Shown one piece after another: positions 53,285 to 61,207 of a stretch of 64,000 bases of DNA. Made by a program: the position numbers and the translations under genes. The DNA is taken from NCBI GenBank assembly GCA_025758065.1, contig CP107199.1, positions 1,797,501 through 1,861,500 on the forward strand, given 5' to 3'. The notes beneath the pieces are model-generated. The model was given only the letters and a program-made list of their open reading frames with translations, searched no databases and was not told the DNA's origin. The stretch comes from Lachnospiraceae bacterium. Lineage in GTDB: Bacteria > Bacillota > Clostridia > Lachnospirales > Lachnospiraceae. Positions within the stretch are counted from its first letter, which is position 1. Each line of letters starts with the position of its first letter.

Positions 53285-53369
53285 TTGAAAAAAGAATGGT
53301 GGTCTGCTATACTTGATTAACAAAAAAGCCCCTTAACATGAGGAGACCCCGGTCGTTTCCAACCGGGGC
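53285..53369 (+). promoter_or_regulatory. Promoter and GC-rich leader hairpin before pyrophosphatase gene
   Basis: TTGAAA (53285-53290), 17-bp spacer, TATACT (53308-53313) form a good promoter. The transcript would begin with AAAAAAGCCCC and a stem CCCCGGT/ACCGGGG (about 53347-53368); GCCCC near 53338 could pair instead with the GGGGC at the end of that stem, so two folds compete. The same segment read backwards is a terminator (GGGGC then TTTTTT). About 200 bp of leader follow before the pyrophosphatase start. Either a leader with alternative folds or a small RNA unit. Confidence 0.45.
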
Positions 53370-53572
53370 AATTATGAAAAATCTATGTGCAATTTGACTA
53401 ATAACCTGTTTTTATATTATCTCTTTCTTATGAAAATAGTATAAAAAATAAATATGAACGAAATGTGAACATACTGTAAACAGATTATAAATCATTGTAC
53501 ATAAAAAGAAACGCTGCGTGAAAAAACGAAAGAGAAAAGGATGAGCGGGATATACAGCTTAGGGAGGGAGAA

Positions 53573-55249
53573 ATGGAACAGGAATTAAACAGAAAAACGA
53601 TGGTGATCGGACATAGAAATCCAGATACAGACTCCATCTGTTCAGCCATTTGTTATGCAAATTTAAAGCAGGCAGTAACTGGGGAGGAATATATGCCTGC
53701 AAGAGCAGGACATGTAAGTGGGGAGACACAGTTTGTACTGGATTATTTTGGGGCAGAGGAGCCTCAGCTGGTGGAAGATGTGCGTACCCAGGTAAGGGAT
53801 ATTGAGATACGCAAGACCAAAGGGGTAGCAGATAATATTTCCTTAAAGAAAGCATGGAACATTATGCAGGAGAATAATGTGGTGACGATCCCTTCTGTAA
53901 GAGAAGATGGTACTCTGGAAGGCCTGATCACAGTAGGCGATATTACCAAGACCTATATGAATATTTATGACAGCAGTATTCTGTCAAAGGCAAATACCCA
54001 GTATTCCAATATTATTGAGACATTGGAAGCAGACCTGATCATCGGAAGCGCAGAGGCATATTTCGACCAGGGAAAGGTACTGATCGCAGCAGCTAACCCG
54101 GATCTGATGGAATTTTATATTGAGCCTCACGATCTGGTTATTTTAGGAAACCGTTATGAGTCCCAGCTTTGTGCTATTGAAATGGGAGCGGATTGTATCA
54201 TCGTGTGTGAAGGCGCAGGGGTTTCCATGACTATTAAAAAGATCGCCCAGGAAAGAGGCTGTACCATTATCGCAACCACTTACGATACTTATACAGCAGC
54301 CCGTCTGATCAACCAGAGCATGCCTATCAGCTACTTTATGACAAGAGAGCATCTGATCACATTTAACAGTGATGACTATATTGATGAGATCCGTGAGGTA
54401 ATGGCAAGTAAACGTCACCGTGATTTCCCGATCCTTGATAAGGATGGCTGTTATCTGGGTATGATCTCCCGCAGAAACTTACTTGGCGCAAAAGGAAAAC
54501 AGGTTATTTTAGTAGACCACAATGAGAAGAATCAGGCAGTGGCAGGCATTGAAAATGCTGAGATCCTGGAGATCATCGATCACCACCGTCTGGGAACCAT
54601 TCAGACTATGTCACCGGTATTTTTCCGCAACCAGCCTTTAGGCTGTACTGCCACCATTATCTATCAGATGTATCAGGAAGCAGGAGTGAAGGTAGAGCCG
54701 AAGATCGCCGGATTGTTATGCAGCGCCATCGTATCTGATACGTTGCTGTTCCGTTCCCCAACCTGTACAGCTGTGGATGAAATGGCTGCAAGAGCACTGG
54801 CTGATATTGCAGGGATCGATATTGAAAAATATGCAATGGAAATGTTCAGTGCAGGAAGCAATTTAAAGGACAAGAGTGACGAAGAGATCTTTTATCAGGA
54901 TTTCAAGCGCTTTACTTCTGGAAAAGTGACCATTGGCGTGGGACAGATCACTTCCTTAAATGGGGATGAACTGGACAGGTTAAAAGGACGTATGGAAGCA
55001 TTTATGGAAAAAGCACTGGAAAACAATGGTCTTGATATGATATTCTTTATGCTGACCAACATATTAACAGAGACCACGGATCTGGTCTGTGAAGGACAGG
55101 GAGCACTGCAGCTGGCTGGAAAGGCATTCCACAAGGATATTGAGCTGCTGGAAGAGGAAGGTTTAAAGAAGCCGGTACTTTGTCTGCCGGGAGTTGTTTC
55201 CAGAAAGAAGCAGCTGATCCCGGAACTGATGTTAGCTGAACAGGAGTAA
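53573..55249 (+). CDS. Manganese-type inorganic pyrophosphatase with CBS-DRTGG insert
   Basis: 558 residues. DHH-family phosphoesterase: IGHRNPDTDSICSA near 14 (metal ligands), a regulatory insert of CBS, DRTGG-like and CBS regions (about 75-310), then EIIDHHRLG near 337 and the DHHA2 domain (about 410-550). It hydrolyses pyrophosphate; in relatives the CBS pair binds AMP/ADP (inhibiting) or ATP/diadenosine polyphosphates (activating). Full length, good ribosome site AGGGAGGGAG. Confidence 0.95.
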   Translation: MEQELNRKTMVIGHRNPDTDSICSAICYANLKQAVTGEEYMPARAGHVSGETQFVLDYFGAEEPQLVEDVRTQVRDIEIRKTKGVADNISLKKAWNIMQENNVVTIPSVREDGTLEGLITVGDITKTYMNIYDSSILSKANTQYSNIIETLEADLIIGSAEAYFDQGKVLIAAANPDLMEFYIEPHDLVILGNRYESQLCAIEMGADCIIVCEGAGVSMTIKKIAQERGCTIIATTYDTYTAARLINQSMPISYFMTREHLITFNSDDYIDEIREVMASKRHRDFPILDKDGCYLGMISRRNLLGAKGKQVILVDHNEKNQAVAGIENAEILEIIDHHRLGTIQTMSPVFFRNQPLGCTATIIYQMYQEAGVKVEPKIAGLLCSAIVSDTLLFRSPTCTAVDEMAARALADIAGIDIEKYAMEMFSAGSNLKDKSDEEIFYQDFKRFTSGKVTIGVGQITSLNGDELDRLKGRMEAFMEKALENNGLDMIFFMLTNILTETTDLVCEGQGALQLAGKAFHKDIELLEEEGLKKPVLCLPGVVSRKKQLIPELMLAEQE

Positions 55250-55306
55250 GGTTCAGGCCTGGGGTCTCTCATGCATTTTACAAAGAGGGCAGAAAGGATA
55301 GAGAAA

Positions 55307-55903
55307 ATGAGCAAAGAATACTGGAAGCCGGGAAATATGCTGTATCCTGTTCCGGCAGTTATGGTAAGCTGTGGAAGAGAAGGGGAAAAACCGAATATTA
55401 TTACTGTTGCATGGGCCGGAACCATCTGTTCTGATCCGGCGATGGTTTCTATTTCTGTAAGGAAAGAGCGTTATTCCCACGATATTATCAAGGAAACAGG
55501 GGAATTTGTTATCAATCTGGTAAATAAGAGGCTGGTGCGGGCTACGGACTATTGTGGTGTAAAGTCCGGCCGTGATGTAGATAAATTTGCCGAAACACGT
55601 TTAACACCTCAGGCATCCCGCTATGTAAAGGCACCGGGGATTGAGGAAAGTCCTGTAAATATTGAGTGTAAGGTAACTGAGGTAAAAGAACTGGGAAGCC
55701 ATGATATGTTCCTGGCAAAGGTGGTAGGCGTGACCATTGATAACCAGTATATGGATGATAAAGGCAAGTTTAACCTGAATGCTTCCGGACTGACTGCTTA
55801 TTCCCATGGGGAATATTTTGAACTGGGAAAGAAGCTGGGAAGCTTCGGATATTCTGTACGCAAGCCTGCAAAGAAGAAAAAGAGAGGAGGAAAGAAAAAA
55901 TGA
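55307..55903 (+). CDS. Flavin reductase-like (FMN-binding split barrel) protein
   Basis: 198 residues from ATG 55307 with AAAGGA 9 nt upstream. Split-barrel FMN-binding domain: NIITVAWAGTICSDPAMVSISVRKERYSHDII near 25-60 and GEFVINLVNKRLVRATDYCGVKSGRDVDKF near 62-95. A basic C-terminal tail (KKKKRGGKKK) is unusual and may bind nucleic acid or be a consequence of relaxed constraint. It would use or reduce a flavin; substrate unknown. Its stop overlaps the next start by 4 bp. Confidence 0.88.
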   Translation: MSKEYWKPGNMLYPVPAVMVSCGREGEKPNIITVAWAGTICSDPAMVSISVRKERYSHDIIKETGEFVINLVNKRLVRATDYCGVKSGRDVDKFAETRLTPQASRYVKAPGIEESPVNIECKVTEVKELGSHDMFLAKVVGVTIDNQYMDDKGKFNLNASGLTAYSHGEYFELGKKLGSFGYSVRKPAKKKKRGGKKK

Positions 55904-56535
55904 AGCCGAATATTACTATGATCGGCATGCCTTCATCTGGTAAAAGTACCGTAGGCGTGCTTCTTGCAAAGAGACTGGGATTTTCTTTTATTGACGTGGA
56001 TATTGTGATCCAGGAAAAAGAAGGAAGACTGTTAAAGGAAATTATTGCTGATGAAGGCATGGACGGCTTTCTGGAAGTGGAGAACCGCATTAATGCAGGC
56101 CTGGAAGCTAAGATGTCCGTTATCGCCCCAGGCGGCAGTGTTATTTACGGCAAAGAGGCTATGGCTCATTTAAAGGAGATCAGTGAGATCGTTTACCTGA
56201 AAATGAGTTATGAGGAAATGGAAAAGCGTATTGGAAACGTAGTAGACCGTGGTGTTGCATTAAAACCGGGATTTACCTTGCGTGACCTGTACAATGAACG
56301 TGTTCCTTATTATGAGAAATATGCAGATATTGTCATTGATGAAGAAGGAAAAACAGCTGGAGAAACGGTAGATGAGCTTAGAAATATCATCGAAGGCATG
56401 ATGGACCAGAAAATGATCCAGATGTTCATTGATGAACAGAAGCGTAAGCTGGAAGAAAGAGACCGGCTGTTAATGGAAAAAGATGAAGAGATCCGTAAGC
56501 TGAAAGCGCGGGTTGCAGAATTAGAAGGAAGATAA
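55900..56535 (+). CDS. Shikimate-kinase-like P-loop protein with coiled-coil tail
   Basis: 211 residues. The Walker A MIGMPSSGKSTVGVLLAKRLGF (about 7-28), FIDVDIVI and the lid region RDLYNERVPYYEKYA fit the AroK fold. However, the shikimate-binding Arg expected in the GxxxFR position is Leu (GMDGFLEVENRI), and the GGG of the substrate loop is GGS (IAPGGSVIYG). Residues 165-211 are a charged coiled coil not found in AroK. It may therefore phosphorylate another small molecule. Start overlaps the flavin reductase stop. Confidence 0.78.
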   Translation: MKPNITMIGMPSSGKSTVGVLLAKRLGFSFIDVDIVIQEKEGRLLKEIIADEGMDGFLEVENRINAGLEAKMSVIAPGGSVIYGKEAMAHLKEISEIVYLKMSYEEMEKRIGNVVDRGVALKPGFTLRDLYNERVPYYEKYADIVIDEEGKTAGETVDELRNIIEGMMDQKMIQMFIDEQKRKLEERDRLLMEKDEEIRKLKARVAELEGR

Positions 56536-56544
56536 TAAAAAATA

Positions 56545-56583
56545 AGCCCCTCTGCCTGAAAAACAGAGAGGCTATTTTTTTTT
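56545..56583 (+). terminator. Terminator after P-loop gene
   Basis: AGCCCCTCTG and CAGAGAGGCT pair around an 8-11 base loop, followed by nine T residues. Confidence 0.85.
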
Positions 56584-56651
56584 ATAACAATTCTAAAAAC
56601 ATTCGTAATCCGCTCATTTTTCTTCAAAAAATGTATTGTTGACTAAGGTCC

Positions 56652-56852
56652 GAAAGCCACCGGTACACATGACAGATGCGCATTTGGGAGAAAATCCTTT
56701 GTTTGTGGGCTTGCGTCGCCTATTGTCAGAACTGCGAACCAAACTCGCACGCGTTGCGTGCTCAAACAGTGGTTCTCCGTTCTGACGCTATGCGCGCCCA
56801 CTCACGGATTTTCAAACAAATGCTTATTCTGTCATGTGTACCGGCGGCTTTC
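56652..56852. repeat. Foldback element B, about 200 bp
   Basis: Outer arms GAAAGCCACCGGTACACATG and CATGTGTACCGGCGGCTTTC pair with few mismatches and the pairing extends inwards (GGAGAAAATCC/GGATTTTCAAACAAATG). The centre carries a nested stem CAGAACTGCGAACCA/TGGTTCTCCGTTCTG around ACTCGCACGCGTTGCGTGCTC. It is GC-rich versus its surroundings. A 90-codon open frame inside it is not a gene. Core resembles element C at 56962. Confidence 0.82.
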
Positions 56853-56961
56853 TACGTTATTGGCAATAAAAAATGTAGGAGCAAACCAATAAGCAGTTTT
56901 CATGTAGGTGGGGGATTGTATTTAAGTACGGCATTTTTTATGTGACCTATCCAATACAGTA

Positions 56962-57150
56962 GAAAGGGCTCACCCATGTATAATAAGCATTTGGTAGGCA
57001 ATTTTGTTCATTTTGTGAGCATAGCTGGCAGGTTGGAGGCACTGTTTGAGCGAACGCAGTGAGCGAGTTTGCCGGAGACCTGCCTAATCGGCGGCGGAGC
57101 AAAATGAACAAAATTGCCGTGAATGCGTTTATACATGGAGGAGCCCTTTC
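56962..57150. repeat. Foldback element C, about 190 bp
   Basis: Arms GAAAGGGCTCACCCATGTAT and ATACATGGAGGAGCCCTTTC pair, continuing through CAATTTTGTTCATTTTG and its complement. The core CACTGTTTGAGCGAACGCAG..GAGCGAGTTTG is, in reverse complement, close to the core of element B (ACTCGC..GCGT..CTCAAACAGTG), whereas the arms differ. No coding capacity. Confidence 0.82.
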
Positions 57151-57245
57151 GGACCCTATTGAACTAAATCCAAAGTTTGACTCATAAAAATGGATCAGAC
57201 TTGGAAATATATTGCTTTAGAAATCAATTTGCCGGTACACTGGTA

Positions 57246-57626
57246 TCATAGTAATTCCATATATGCAAATAATTTATTAATGCTGAAAATACCTATGATC
57301 AGCAGCAAGATCACAATTACCAGTGATATTGCAAGAAAGACCATTTTATAGTACAGATAAGCTCTTGCAAAGTCCTGCATTTTGTTGTGCGAATGCTGGT
57401 GGGCCAGCTTTTTCAGATAGAACCAGCCGTAAATGGGAATATTCATGCACATGAAGGTGTGGAACCATTCATTGATCTCAATGGGGCGGGAATCATAGGA
57501 AGGTTCTGTATCATCCCTAAAACCGGAGTCAGTATTTTCTGATCCGGCAGTATGCCGTCTGGAAGCTTTGGTTTCACCCATTACCATTCGCTTAGCCCAC
57601 GGCCAAAGCATTTTCTTAGTTTTCAT
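57246..57626 (-). CDS. Small membrane protein overlapping PBP gene end
   Basis: 126 residues from ATG 57626 (AGGAGG 8 nt upstream). Basic N-terminal region rich in Lys/Arg (KTKKMLWPWAKRMVMGETKASRRH), a central segment with aromatic residues (WFHTFMCMNIPIYGWFYL) and a C-terminal membrane helix (VFLAISLVIVILLLIIGIF). I do not recognise a family. It overlaps the last 11 bp of the class A PBP gene and is read from the same strand, so the two are probably translated from one mRNA and the protein may act with cell-wall synthesis. Confidence 0.75.
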   Translation of the reverse strand: MKTKKMLWPWAKRMVMGETKASRRHTAGSENTDSGFRDDTEPSYDSRPIEINEWFHTFMCMNIPIYGWFYLKKLAHQHSHNKMQDFARAYLYYKMVFLAISLVIVILLLIIGIFSINKLFAYMELL

Positions 57627-60432
57627 CGCCTCTGCCTCCTGGTCCATAGATTTCTGCATTGTTCCATTTGTATTGTTCTTTGCTTAAAGCAGAGCGGAGC
57701 TGGTGCTGCTGGGACTGTACCTGCATCTGCGCCTGGCTTTCTTTCTGGGCTGCTTCTGCCTCTTTTTCTGTCTGTGCGGCATTCCACTCACTTTCAGTAG
57801 GAAGCGTGGTGATACGGGAGATAGCAGACTGAAGTCTTGCGGAAAGGGAAGCTTCCTCCTCATCTCCTGTAACAAGGGAAAGCTTGTCGATAGCGTCAGA
57901 TACCAGATCCTGGGCATCCATTTCCTGGTATTCCAGATTTTCGATCCGCTCTAAGGCCTGCATGAAGGTCTGCTTCTTTACATTCTTTTCTTCCTGGGCC
58001 CGCTTGTTTTCTGCATCTTTTGCAGCCTGTTCCTGGGCCAGTTTCTTTTCCTCTGCCTGAACAGCCTCATACCGGCTGATCTCATCGCCCATACCGGCAA
58101 TGATCTCCTTAAAATAGTCATACCGGCTTTCAGCCTTCTCTAAAAGGCTGGCGCGAAGTTCCCCGTCGTCTAACAGAGACAGTTTGGAAGTAATGCTGTT
58201 GTATTCATCTGTTACAGTATAGGTATCTTCTACAGATGTGATCTCTTTTTCCATAAAAGCATCTACAGAAGCCTGAAGACTGGTCTCTAATTGCTCCTGC
58301 TCTTTTTCATGAAGACTCTGCTCTGCGCGGAATTGGGCTGTGGTGCTGAAATAGTCTTCAATGCCTGTTTTTGTGTCCACCTTTCGTTCTACAGTTTCAG
58401 GCTGTATCCAGTCCCAGGGTTCCAGGCCTTCGTGGATCTGATCCATTACAGATTTCCAGATCCTTCCTGCATAGGTAGCACCATAGATACCAGGCATATT
58501 TCTTGGTATATCATAGCCGACCCAGATGGCAGTGGTGTAATAACGGGTGTAGCCGCAGAACCAGGTATCCTTGCTGCTGTTGGTAGTACCGGTTTTTCCG
58601 GCTGCCGGCATATCATTGTCCAGTCCCAGTCCCTGACCGGTGCCGTAGGAAGCAGTGAAAGTGCCCTTTAAAACGTCTGTAAGCATAAATGCAGAATCAT
58701 CTCTGTAGACCTGGTGTGCAGAGGGCTTTAAGTCCTTAGTCAGTTCACCGTCGTGTTCATGAATGATCTTTGTAATACAGGTGCGGTCATTGTATACACC
58801 GCCGTTTGCAAGGGTGCTGTAGCCCTTTGCCATATCTACAACCCGGACACCGTTGGTGAAACCGCCGATACTTAAGGAAGGAACGTTATTATCCACATAA
58901 GTCAGCTTCTGGAACTGCATTTCTCCCAGGTAATCCAGACCGTAATCAATACCGATGTCCTCTAAAATCTGCCATGCAACTGTATTTAAGCTTCGGTTTA
59001 AGGCTTCGCGGACTGTTACATTTCCAAAATAGCGGCCGCCGCTGTTGGAAGGACCGTCGTTCCACTTGTGGTCATTTACAATTCGTGTAGGATAATATTC
59101 ACCGGTATCAAAAGCAGGGCCATAGTCGATCAAAGGCTTTATGGTACTTCCGGGCTGTCTGGCACTTAAATAGGCTCTGTTAAATTTATCCTCTGTTCCA
59201 CGGCCGCCCACAATGGCAACTACGTAGTTGGTTTTATTATCTACAATAACACCGGCGCCCTGAAGGGCAAATTTGCCATTATCCTGAAGCTCTGTAAAGC
59301 CGGAAAGAGACTGGTCGATCTGGACCTGGAGCTGGCCTTGCAGCTGGCTGTCCAATGAAGTATAGATCTTAAAGCCTCCGCCGCGGATTAGGTCAGATTT
59401 TTCAGAATAAGCTGCTGTATACCGGTCTGTATACTGTGTATAATCTTCTTTATCTTTAAATACATACTGGAACTGGAAATTGTCCTTTTTCATCAGTTCC
59501 AGGGCTGCGCAGTGGATGGCGTAGCTGCTCTGGTAATTTTCGTCGGTTCCCTCAGATTCCTGCTGTACAATCTTAAAGGGGGCATTTACGGCGCTTTCGT
59601 AATCCTCCTCAGAGAGATAGCCTACATCCTTCATACTGTCTAAAACATCATTCCGCTTTTCTTTGGAGGCGTCCGGATGGGCTACCGGATCATAGGCAGA
59701 GGGACTGTTGCTGATACCAATGAGGATGGCTGCTTCTTCCGGAGCCAGATCGCTGGCATGTTTTCCGAAGTAATACAGACTGGCAGCTTCTACACCATAA
59801 CACTGGTGGCCATAGAAATTGGTATTGCAGTAAAACTCCATAATGTCTGCTTTGGAGTATTTTTTCTCAATCTCAGGTGCAAGAAGGATCTCAACGATCT
59901 TTCTTGTAAAGGTACGCTCCTGGGTAAGATATGTATTTTTGATCACCTGCTGGGTAATGGTACTGCCTCCCTGGGTCACATGGCCGCCGTGCTTGACCAA
60001 GGCGAGACCGGCGCGGAAGGTTGCTATCCAGTCTACACCGCCATGACTCTTAAAGCGGCGGTCCTCCTGGGCAATATAGCCGTTTTGCAGGTTCATGCTG
60101 ATCTTACTGATATCTACATATTGATAATGGCCTGCATTAATAAGCCCGATCTGTTTTCCGTCCTTATCATAAATGAGGGTATCAGAGAGCATGGAAAAAT
60201 CGGACCGTTCCATCTGCGCCAGTTTGTCATAGGCGATCTCACGGCATTTATCCAGCTCCGGCTTTGCTTTTGCATAGATCAGAAGGCCGACGATCGCCAT
60301 GATAATAAGACCGGCGGTGATCACAGACAGTATGCCATGAAAGAGCCAGCCAATAACCCCGAAGCAGGTTGCAATGGAGTGACCGGATCCATGGGCCATT
60401 TTTTTAGGTGTCTGCTTGTGTGAGTCGTTCAT
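57616..60432 (-). CDS. Class A penicillin-binding protein (glycosyltransferase/transpeptidase)
   Basis: 938 residues. Cytoplasmic N-terminus, one membrane segment (about 30-55), GT51 domain (EDRRFKSHGGVDW, GGSTITQQVIKNTYLTQERT), transpeptidase domain with SxxK in RQPGSTIKPL, SxN in NRSLNTVAW and KTG in AAGKTGTTNSSKDTW. After about residue 700 there is a long Gln/Lys/Glu-rich helical region (Q-EKEAEAAQKESQAQM and similar) unlike a standard PASTA end. It polymerises and crosslinks peptidoglycan. A small membrane protein gene overlaps its 3' end. Confidence 0.94.
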   Translation of the reverse strand: MNDSHKQTPKKMAHGSGHSIATCFGVIGWLFHGILSVITAGLIIMAIVGLLIYAKAKPELDKCREIAYDKLAQMERSDFSMLSDTLIYDKDGKQIGLINAGHYQYVDISKISMNLQNGYIAQEDRRFKSHGGVDWIATFRAGLALVKHGGHVTQGGSTITQQVIKNTYLTQERTFTRKIVEILLAPEIEKKYSKADIMEFYCNTNFYGHQCYGVEAASLYYFGKHASDLAPEEAAILIGISNSPSAYDPVAHPDASKEKRNDVLDSMKDVGYLSEEDYESAVNAPFKIVQQESEGTDENYQSSYAIHCAALELMKKDNFQFQYVFKDKEDYTQYTDRYTAAYSEKSDLIRGGGFKIYTSLDSQLQGQLQVQIDQSLSGFTELQDNGKFALQGAGVIVDNKTNYVVAIVGGRGTEDKFNRAYLSARQPGSTIKPLIDYGPAFDTGEYYPTRIVNDHKWNDGPSNSGGRYFGNVTVREALNRSLNTVAWQILEDIGIDYGLDYLGEMQFQKLTYVDNNVPSLSIGGFTNGVRVVDMAKGYSTLANGGVYNDRTCITKIIHEHDGELTKDLKPSAHQVYRDDSAFMLTDVLKGTFTASYGTGQGLGLDNDMPAAGKTGTTNSSKDTWFCGYTRYYTTAIWVGYDIPRNMPGIYGATYAGRIWKSVMDQIHEGLEPWDWIQPETVERKVDTKTGIEDYFSTTAQFRAEQSLHEKEQEQLETSLQASVDAFMEKEITSVEDTYTVTDEYNSITSKLSLLDDGELRASLLEKAESRYDYFKEIIAGMGDEISRYEAVQAEEKKLAQEQAAKDAENKRAQEEKNVKKQTFMQALERIENLEYQEMDAQDLVSDAIDKLSLVTGDEEEASLSARLQSAISRITTLPTESEWNAAQTEKEAEAAQKESQAQMQVQSQQHQLRSALSKEQYKWNNAEIYGPGGRGDEN

Positions 60433-60664
60433 AATGGTTTAAATCCTCTCTTTAAAAATCTTTTTAAAATTGAAAAAAATGAAAATTTTGTAAGAAGCTC
60501 TTTGAAAAATCTGTAGATATTATAATTCAAATAGAAGAAAATTCCTAGTTAAATTCACGTTGAATCTTAAAAACATAGGACTTTAACAGGTTATTAGAAC
60601 CTGTAGGAATATATTTTATAAAATTTAGATATAGAAAATATAAAGAAAGTATAAACACAGGGAA

Positions 60665-60692
60665 TTGACAAATGAAAAAAAGAGACTATAAT
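60665..60692 (+). promoter_or_regulatory. Consensus promoter of the T-box unit
   Basis: TTGACA and TATAAT both match the consensus perfectly with a 16-bp spacer, 10 bp before the leader. Confidence 0.85.
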
Positions 60693-60698
60693 GACAAC

Positions 60699-61027
60699 TA
60701 TTCAAGAGTTTGACATTCAAATGCGAAGAACAGGATAACACTTTTTTGCCACCTACGCATTGCAGAGAGCTTCCGGTTGGTGAGAGAAAGCAGCGCGGCA
60801 AAAAAGATATCACCTGCAAGCAGTCTGTATGAAAACAGGAAACTGCCAGTAAGACAGACCGGGATCCCGCCGTTAAAAGGGAGCCTATTCGTCTGAACGG
60901 AGAGTCGGAGGATAGGGCTTAAGTGGCTGGTGAAAACCGGCAATAAGAAGTGGTAACGCGGAGTTTTGGGGCTTCGTCTTCTTGGGGAGTATCCATTTGG
61001 GATATTCGGGAAGACGGGCCTTTTTTT
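60699..61027 (+). promoter_or_regulatory. T-box leader (tRNA-sensing attenuator) upstream of CstA
   Basis: Stem I has lower stem CAGG/CCTG, a specifier loop (ATATCA on the 3' side) and a long CTTTTTTGCC/GGCAAAAAAG arm, with an AGAGAGC...GGTTGGTG top characteristic of T-boxes. The T-box sequence AGTGGTAACGCGG lies at 60949-60961. The terminator GGCTTCGTCTTC/GAAGACGGGCC with seven T residues ends at 61027. The UGGU of the T-box fits a tRNA with discriminator A. An AUC (Ile) codon followed by A in the specifier loop is the best candidate, but TAT (Tyr) is possible. The 180 bp between here and the CstA start contain no other gene. Confidence 0.85.
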
Positions 61028-61207
61028 ACTGTGTAAGCATTGCCAGGCGGCTATGGGGACTGTGTGCAGGTATGCAAGGACACATAGACATTTGGCGATA
61101 AAACTTTCGGTTAGTGATCCGATTACGGAAAATGGCAGTTGGATGTTTTACATTGAATTAATACGATGTACTAGACCACAGAATTACATGAGAGGAGAGT
61201 AAAGATT

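Noticed and set aside
53332..53369. Type I toxin-antitoxin or minus-strand small RNA near the pyrophosphatase gene
   Set aside because: A terminator-like hairpin exists on the minus strand, but no toxin frame or good minus-strand promoter was seen; it is reported only as a leader structure.
56676..56945. 89-codon frame downstream of the P-loop gene
   Set aside because: It lies within a foldback element and has no family resemblance or ribosome site.
60966..61202. Frame between the T-box terminator and cstA
   Set aside because: It starts inside the terminator hairpin and shows no coding features.
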